This document shows positions 61,308-64,000 of a stretch of DNA of 64,000 nt, piece by piece; positions within the stretch are counted from its first letter, which is position 1, and each line of letters opens with the position of its first letter. The DNA comes from Timaviella obliquedivisa GSE-PSE-MK23-08B (lineage in GTDB: Bacteria > Cyanobacteriota > Cyanobacteriia > Elainellales > Elainellaceae), in NCBI GenBank assembly GCA_019358855.1, contig JAHHII010000015.1, positions 1 through 64,000 on the forward strand, written 5' to 3'. The position numbers and the translations under genes were made by a program. Below the pieces are notes generated by a model. It searched no databases. It was given only the letters and a program-made list of their open reading frames with translations, and was not told where the DNA came from.

Positions 61308-61856
61308 ATGGCAAACAAAAAAAAAGAGATTGGCGCACAGCCTAAAGCTGCTCCAGCAACTACCCCTTTAGAACAAGATCAGAAACCCAAAGCTTCCGCA
61401 AGCAGCCCTGGACGCGAGGTTCCCGTTGTAACCTCGGAACCGGTGGGAGAGGAAGTTGAGAAAGGGAGAAAAGCTCAGGCGACAAAAAAGGCAGCTAAAG
61501 AACTCCAAATGATGGGTAAAGAGCCCGCTCAGGATCGGTCAAAGGTGCCCGAAATGCCAGCAGCACCCTTGGAGGCAAAAGTGGATGATGAAGAAGCGAA
61601 GGATGGAAAAGTGAAAGAAGCCAAGGTAAAGAAACAAGTTGATGAGCCCGTTGCCGCAGAAACTGCTCCATCTAAAAAAGCTGCCGCAGTGCCAGCCGCC
61701 GAGAAAGCTACGAATGAGAAAGCCACGAAAATGAAGCGACTTACCTTAGATATTGCTAAACCGCTGCACAAAGCGATTAAGGCGAAAGCCGTTGAAGAAG
61801 GAGTTCCTATGGTAGATATGCTGCGATCGCTACTGGAAGAGCATTACAGCAAGTGA
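61308..61856 (+). CDS. Lys/Ala/Glu-rich protein with C-terminal ribbon-helix-helix motif
   Basis: A 182-residue protein. Residues 1-140 are disordered and rich in Lys, Ala, Glu and Pro (KKKEIGAQPKAAPATTPLEQ; KEAKVKKQVDEPVAAETAPS), like a histone H1 tail. Residues 140-182 (MKRLTLDIAKPLHKAIKAKA, then EEGVPMVDMLRSLLEEHY) resemble a ribbon-helix-helix DNA-binding fold. It probably binds DNA as a dimer with a charged tail. No toxin or ParA partner gene is adjacent. ATG at 61308 is preceded by TTGGAGTGAAACC, with GGAG. Confidence 0.78.
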   Translation: MANKKKEIGAQPKAAPATTPLEQDQKPKASASSPGREVPVVTSEPVGEEVEKGRKAQATKKAAKELQMMGKEPAQDRSKVPEMPAAPLEAKVDDEEAKDGKVKEAKVKKQVDEPVAAETAPSKKAAAVPAAEKATNEKATKMKRLTLDIAKPLHKAIKAKAVEEGVPMVDMLRSLLEEHYSK

Positions 61857-61895
61857 TTTATTCTTAACTCACTCGATCTTTCCCTGTATTTTCAC

Positions 61896-61929
61896 AAACC
61901 CCTGTACTTTCACAAAAATACAGGGGTTT
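61896..61929 (+). terminator. Hairpin terminator after the RHH-tailed protein gene
   Basis: AAACCCCTGTA pairs perfectly with TACAGGGGTTT (11 bp) across a 12-base loop, 40 bp past the stop codon. No long T run follows on the plus strand. Confidence 0.65.
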
Positions 61930-61944
61930 ATCGTTGCCAGTTTT

Positions 61945-62050
61945 TAGTCTACTTCAATAAGGAAGTCGATCGCTGCTTACTATTCTCAGCCGAGGAATGC
62001 GGACAACATTAGCAGACACCTTATTTTACAATTGTGATTGAAGTAGACTA
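61945..62050. repeat. 106-bp segment bounded by a perfect 14-bp inverted repeat
   Basis: TAGTCTACTTCAAT (61945-61958) and ATTGAAGTAGACTA (62037-62050) are exact inverses, 78 bp apart. It is non-coding. It may be a small mobile element or a regulatory dyad for the downstream kinase gene. No target duplication is seen. Confidence 0.5.
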
Positions 62051-62234
62051 CTATATGACCCAAACTACGTTTTATGAAGCGGACTACGGTGCAGGTAAAA
62101 TCTGCGCTACGCTTCACATCCTGCCATGATCAATCCTTCTTAACGATGTAAGGTTATTGCGGTGCCAGGGCATTTTACAGAATAGGTTCCGTTGGATGGT
62201 AGTTGTCGGAAAATTCTTAGACCAGGCAGTAAAC

Positions 62235-64000
62235 ATGGCTTCTTCTCCTGAGCTAATTGGCTACCAAGTTCTAGACAAAATTTATGATGGCTCCAGGACG
62301 TTGGTTTATCGAGCAATACGAGTAACAGATGATACCAAAGTTGTTGTCAAGCTACTGAAAAATGTGTACCCTAATTCTTCAGAACTGATTCATTTTCGCA
62401 ATCAATATAACTTGACTCAAAGCCTCAAAAGCCCAGGTATTATCCAATCCTACTGCTTGGAACATTGTCAGAATGGGTTTGCATTAGTAATGGAAGATTT
62501 TGGAGGAATTTCACTAGCTGACTACGCCAAATCAACGCCTTTGCCCCTTCGCCAATTTTTTCCGATCGCCCTTCAAATTGTACAAACACTAGAGGTTCTC
62601 TGCCAAGAACGTTTAATTCACAAAGACATCAAGCCTCAAAATATCTTAATCAACCCCCATACCCTAGAAGTCAAGCTTACTGATTTTAGCATTGCCTCTT
62701 TGTTGCCTAAAGAAGTTCAAGAACTTCACACCGTCAATGTTTTAGAGGGAACCTTGGCATACATGTCTCCTGAACAAACTGGACGGATGAACCGGGGCAT
62801 AGACTACCGCACAGATTTCTACTCTCTAGGTGTGACTTTCTACGAGTTGCTGACAGGACGGCTGCCCTTTCGATCTCAAGACCCCTTAGAACTCGTTCAT
62901 GCCCACATCTCGCAGCATCCACCCTCGCCCACGCAAATTATCCCGACGCTGCCCCTAGCCATTAGCCATTTAATCTTCAAGCTCATGGCTAAAGCCGCAG
63001 AAGACCGCTACCAAACCTGCCAAGAGCTACAAGCCGATTTGGAGCATTGTCGGCAGCAGTGGGAGACGTTGGGAGATATTCCTATTTTTAAGTTAGGACG
63101 GCAAGATTGCTACGATCGCTTTGCCATGCCTAAAAAGCTGTATGGCAGAGAAAACGAGGTTAAGATGCTGCTCAGCACCTTTGAGGAAATTTTGCTGGGT
63201 AGCAGTCAATTAGTTCTGGTTTCAGGTGCTGCTGGTGTCGGCAAAACTGCTGTGGTTCAAGAAATTCATAAGCCTGTTGTTCAGCGACGCGGCTATTTTA
63301 TTCAAGGTAAGTTTGATCAGTGTAAGCGTAATGTTCCATTTTTAGGCATTGTGCAAGCATTACGTCAACTTATGACGCAATTGCTGACAGAGAGCGAAGA
63401 AGTCGTCCAGGCGTGGCGATCGCAGTTAGTTGCCATGCTCGGTGAAAAGGGTCGTATGTTAACTCAGGTTTTACCCGAGTTAGAGCAGATAATTGGCGTT
63501 CAACCCATGATGCCTGAGCTACTACCCGATGCAGCCCAAAAACAGTTCAATTTGCTGTTTAATCAGTTTATTCGGGTGTTTACAAGTGGCGATCGCCCCC
63601 TTGTTATTTTTCTTGATGATTTGCAATGGGCAGACCCTGCTTCGCTTAATCTTTTAAAGCATTTAGTCTGCGATGTTGCAACCCATAAACTATTGTTAAT
63701 CGGTGCCTACCAAGATGAAGTAGAAGCACAGAATCTTTCATCATTTATCAGTGAGATTAATCACGATATCAACCGGACTGGTAGTGTTTCCTCCGTCTAT
63801 CTTGCACCTTTAACCCAATCTGACATTACTGATCTCATTGCAGACTTACTAAGCTGTTCTCAGGAGCGGGTTCAACCTTTGGCAAAGTTGGTCTATCAAA
63901 AAGCTCGGGGCAATCCTTTTCTAAGTCGTCATCTGTTAAAATCTTTTCACCAAGATGGCTTAATTTACTATCGGGATGGCTGGGAATGTGACATTAGTCA
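62235..64000 (+). CDS. Serine/threonine protein kinase with AAA ATPase domain (partial, runs off right edge)
   Basis: A 588-codon portion of a large signalling protein. Residues 5-265 form a Hanks-type kinase with catalytic loop LIHKDIKPQNILI and activation segment EGTLAYMSPEQTGRMNR; the metal-binding DFG reads DFS (LTDFSIASLL) and the Gly-rich loop is weak (IYDGSRTLVYRA). Residues about 300-588 are an AAA-type ATPase (Walker A GAAGVGKTAV near 335, Walker B VIFLDDLQWADP). In cyanobacteria this pair usually continues with GAF and histidine kinase domains, beyond the window. ATG at 62235 begins MASSPELIGYQVLD, the family's typical start. Confidence 0.92.
   Translation, partial: MASSPELIGYQVLDKIYDGSRTLVYRAIRVTDDTKVVVKLLKNVYPNSSELIHFRNQYNLTQSLKSPGIIQSYCLEHCQNGFALVMEDFGGISLADYAKSTPLPLRQFFPIALQIVQTLEVLCQERLIHKDIKPQNILINPHTLEVKLTDFSIASLLPKEVQELHTVNVLEGTLAYMSPEQTGRMNRGIDYRTDFYSLGVTFYELLTGRLPFRSQDPLELVHAHISQHPPSPTQIIPTLPLAISHLIFKLMAKAAEDRYQTCQELQADLEHCRQQWETLGDIPIFKLGRQDCYDRFAMPKKLYGRENEVKMLLSTFEEILLGSSQLVLVSGAAGVGKTAVVQEIHKPVVQRRGYFIQGKFDQCKRNVPFLGIVQALRQLMTQLLTESEEVVQAWRSQLVAMLGEKGRMLTQVLPELEQIIGVQPMMPELLPDAAQKQFNLLFNQFIRVFTSGDRPLVIFLDDLQWADPASLNLLKHLVCDVATHKLLLIGAYQDEVEAQNLSSFISEINHDINRTGSVSSVYLAPLTQSDITDLIADLLSCSQERVQPLAKLVYQKARGNPFLSRHLLKSFHQDGLIYYRDGWECDIS

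Larger units (their letters stand above)
61857..62234. other. Non-coding spacer with a terminator and an inverted repeat
   Basis: A 378-bp spacer between the RHH-tailed gene and the Ser/Thr kinase gene. It contains the hairpin at 61896-61929 and a 106-bp segment bounded by 14-bp inverted repeats (61945-62050). I see no coding frame. Confidence 0.5.

Noticed and set aside
61308..61856. Considered as the antitoxin of a toxin-antitoxin pair because of the RHH end
   Set aside because: No small toxin-like gene is next to it, and the protein is far longer than usual antitoxins.

Overview
The window comes from a cyanobacterium. HIP1 palindromes (GCGATCGC and its GCGATC/CGATCG parts) occur throughout, inside and between genes. 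Several gene families point the same way: CrtO-type carotenoid ketolase, a Cph1-type phytochrome with its Rcp1-like regulator, a group 2 sigma factor, sucrose synthase, DUF2808, an ethylene-receptor-like kinase, and the serine/threonine kinase-AAA family. The mix of trehalose, sucrose and glucan enzymes with many sensor kinases suggests a Leptolyngbya-like or terrestrial filamentous strain, but the sequence does not settle genus. I see no rRNA, tRNA, CRISPR array, prophage or transposase gene.

Layout. 1-5 kb: the end of a membrane protein, a MerR regulator with a classic operator driving an aldo/keto reductase, a MATE exporter and crtO. 5-10.1 kb: an RND pump and its adaptor. 10.5-14.7 kb: a fasciclin lipoprotein, then a carbohydrate ABC solute-binding protein converging on its two permeases. 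15-22.3 kb: a group 2 sigma factor and a phytochrome / response regulator / hybrid kinase operon. 22.5-28.8 kb: a small zinc-ribbon protein, a GH65 phosphorylase-phosphoglucomutase fusion, a sucrose-synthase-like protein and an alpha/beta-hydrolase-like protein. 29-32 kb: a DUF4174 gene broken by a mobile element, a second aldo/keto reductase, DUF2808, a biotin-carrier remnant and a GAF protein. 32.8-38.8 kb: an ethylene-receptor-like hybrid kinase followed by a REC-GGDEF-EAL protein. 39-49.8 kb: a 1230-residue membrane/hydrolase protein, MscS, META, a YdeP-like molybdoenzyme, DUF4385 and a repeat-rich secreted protein. 50.3-55.5 kb: trehalose synthase-maltokinase and MalQ. 55.5-64 kb: DUF2237, a secreted helical protein, a spore-photoproduct-lyase homologue, Dus, an MFS transporter, an RHH-tailed basic protein and the start of a large Ser/Thr kinase.

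The strongest unexpected signal is a set of seven short non-autonomous mobile elements (about 146-153 bp). They form two families with different terminal inverted repeats, yet both share one GC-rich palindromic core and both create 3-bp TNA target duplications. One copy (29418-29563) interrupts a DUF4174 gene; removing the element plus one TCA restores the reading frame exactly. Others sit right at stop codons.

A second theme is catalytic-site loss in carbohydrate genes. The sucrose-synthase-like protein lacks an Arg and the first Glu of its E-x7-E motif. The neighbouring hydrolase lacks its Ser and His. The maltokinase half of the trehalose synthase fusion has HGN in place of HGD. These are readings against remembered family motifs and need alignments to confirm.
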